Of a stretch of 6,329 bases of DNA, positions 6,025-6,329 are shown in pieces; the first letter of the stretch is position 1, and every line of letters begins with the position of its first letter. The stretch spans positions 1-6,329 of the forward strand of contig CACZSJ010000209.1 in NCBI GenBank assembly GCA_902783825.1. The letters run 5' to 3'. Position numbers and translations under genes: made by a program. This stretch comes from Oscillospiraceae bacterium. GTDB taxonomy: Bacteria > Bacillota > Clostridia > Oscillospirales > Oscillospiraceae. The notes under the pieces are model-generated. The model made no database searches. It was not told the DNA's origin and was given only the letters and a program-made list of their open reading frames with translations.

Positions 6025-6329
6025 ATGAAAAGAGCCATCGCAATGTTACTTGCCCTGGTGATGGTATTCGCGCTGTGTGCATGTGGGAGCACGGCCCCGG
6101 CCCCCGCGGCCACCGAGGCCCCTGCGGCAGCTGCGGACACCCCCGCTGAAGCCCCTGCGGACGCCCCCGCTGAAGCCGGTGACCAGCCCAAGGTCATCAG
6201 CCTGTTCCTGGGCGGCGGCACCCCCCTGTCCATGGATCCCGCGCTCAACAGCGCGTCTGCGGGCTCCAACATCATCCGCTCCGCCTTTGCCGGTCTGACT
6301 GGTTTCCAGTATGACGCCAGCGGCGAGCC
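6025..6329 (+). CDS. oppA: Peptide-binding lipoprotein OppA, 3'-truncated
   Basis: Extracellular solute-binding subunit that captures peptides and delivers them to OppBC. The ATG at 6025 follows AAGGAGG (6011-6017) by seven bases; 101 full codons are visible before the window ends in open frame. Residues 1-20 are a lipoprotein signal: MKRA, a hydrophobic core and lipobox L17-C18-A19-C20, so Cys20 should be lipidated and anchor the protein in the membrane. Residues 22-56 form a flexible linker rich in Ala, Pro, Glu and Asp and built partly from an 8-residue repeat. The mature domain then begins with VISLFLGGGTPLSMDPALN and later IIRSAFAGLTGF, which fit the start of family-5 solute-binding proteins (a conserved 'LDP...' near the N-terminus and a 'GL' lid segment). 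The position directly after oppBCDF supports this. Substrate range cannot be read from this fragment. Confidence 0.88.
   Translation, partial: MKRAIAMLLALVMVFALCACGSTAPAPAATEAPAAAADTPAEAPADAPAEAGDQPKVISLFLGGGTPLSMDPALNSASAGSNIIRSAFAGLTGFQYDASGE
6131..6177 (+). repeat. 24-bp tandem repeat in the OppA linker
   Basis: Two copies of a 23-base sequence (6131-6153 and 6155-6177) differ at one base and have a period of 24. They encode consecutive 8-residue units containing AD-T/A-PAEA. The preceding EAPAAAAD looks like a degenerate extra copy. The period is a multiple of three, so copy-number change would lengthen or shorten the linker without breaking the frame. Confidence 0.75.

Noticed and set aside
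1..6329. CRISPR array, tRNA or rRNA gene, insertion sequence, toxin-antitoxin pair or phage gene
   Set aside because: No spaced direct repeats, cloverleaf, transposase motifs, terminal inverted repeats or integrase-like sequence were seen; the only direct repeat is the short one in the OppA linker.

Overview
The window carries the end of one housekeeping gene followed by a nearly complete peptide-importer operon, all on the + strand. The base composition is GC-rich inside genes, with a sharply AT-rich promoter region. Strong AGGAGG-type ribosome sites, an N-terminal Cys lipoprotein signal with an Ala/Pro-rich linker, and the overall protein style suggest a Gram-positive anaerobe of the Clostridia, perhaps an Oscillospiraceae-like gut bacterium. 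That placement is an inference from style; no taxonomic marker gene is present.

Region 1-1708 is the 3' part of typA/bipA, a ribosome-associated GTPase; about 40 N-terminal residues, including the P-loop, lie upstream of the window. It is followed by a perfect 10-bp GC-rich hairpin (1717-1744) flanked by A and T runs, which works as an intrinsic terminator and looks at least as good on the - strand as on the + strand.

Region 1754-1955 has no convincing gene of its own. It holds three A-tracts spaced about one helical turn apart, a promoter (TTGCAT, 17-bp spacer, TATAAT) and a predicted leader of about 118 nt. The leader carries an 18-nt perfect palindrome, a 10-bp hairpin directly beside it, and a possible 8-codon mini-ORF whose stop overlaps the next start codon.

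Region 1956-6329 is oppB-oppC-oppD-oppF-oppA, an ABC importer of the peptide/nickel family. Two membrane permeases (OppB, OppC) form the channel, two intact ATPases (OppD, OppF) drive it, and a lipoprotein (OppA, cut off at the window end after 101 residues) captures substrate outside the cell. oppB to oppF are closely spaced (16 nt, 12 nt, then an ATGA overlap). oppA follows after 67 nt with its own strong ribosome site and a hairpin just upstream, an arrangement that could allow different expression of the binding protein.

Nothing here looks like a new defence, mobile or RNA-guided system. The points worth following up are the structured oppB leader, the hairpin at the oppF-oppA junction, and an identically spaced four-cysteine motif in both ATPases that may hold iron-sulfur clusters.
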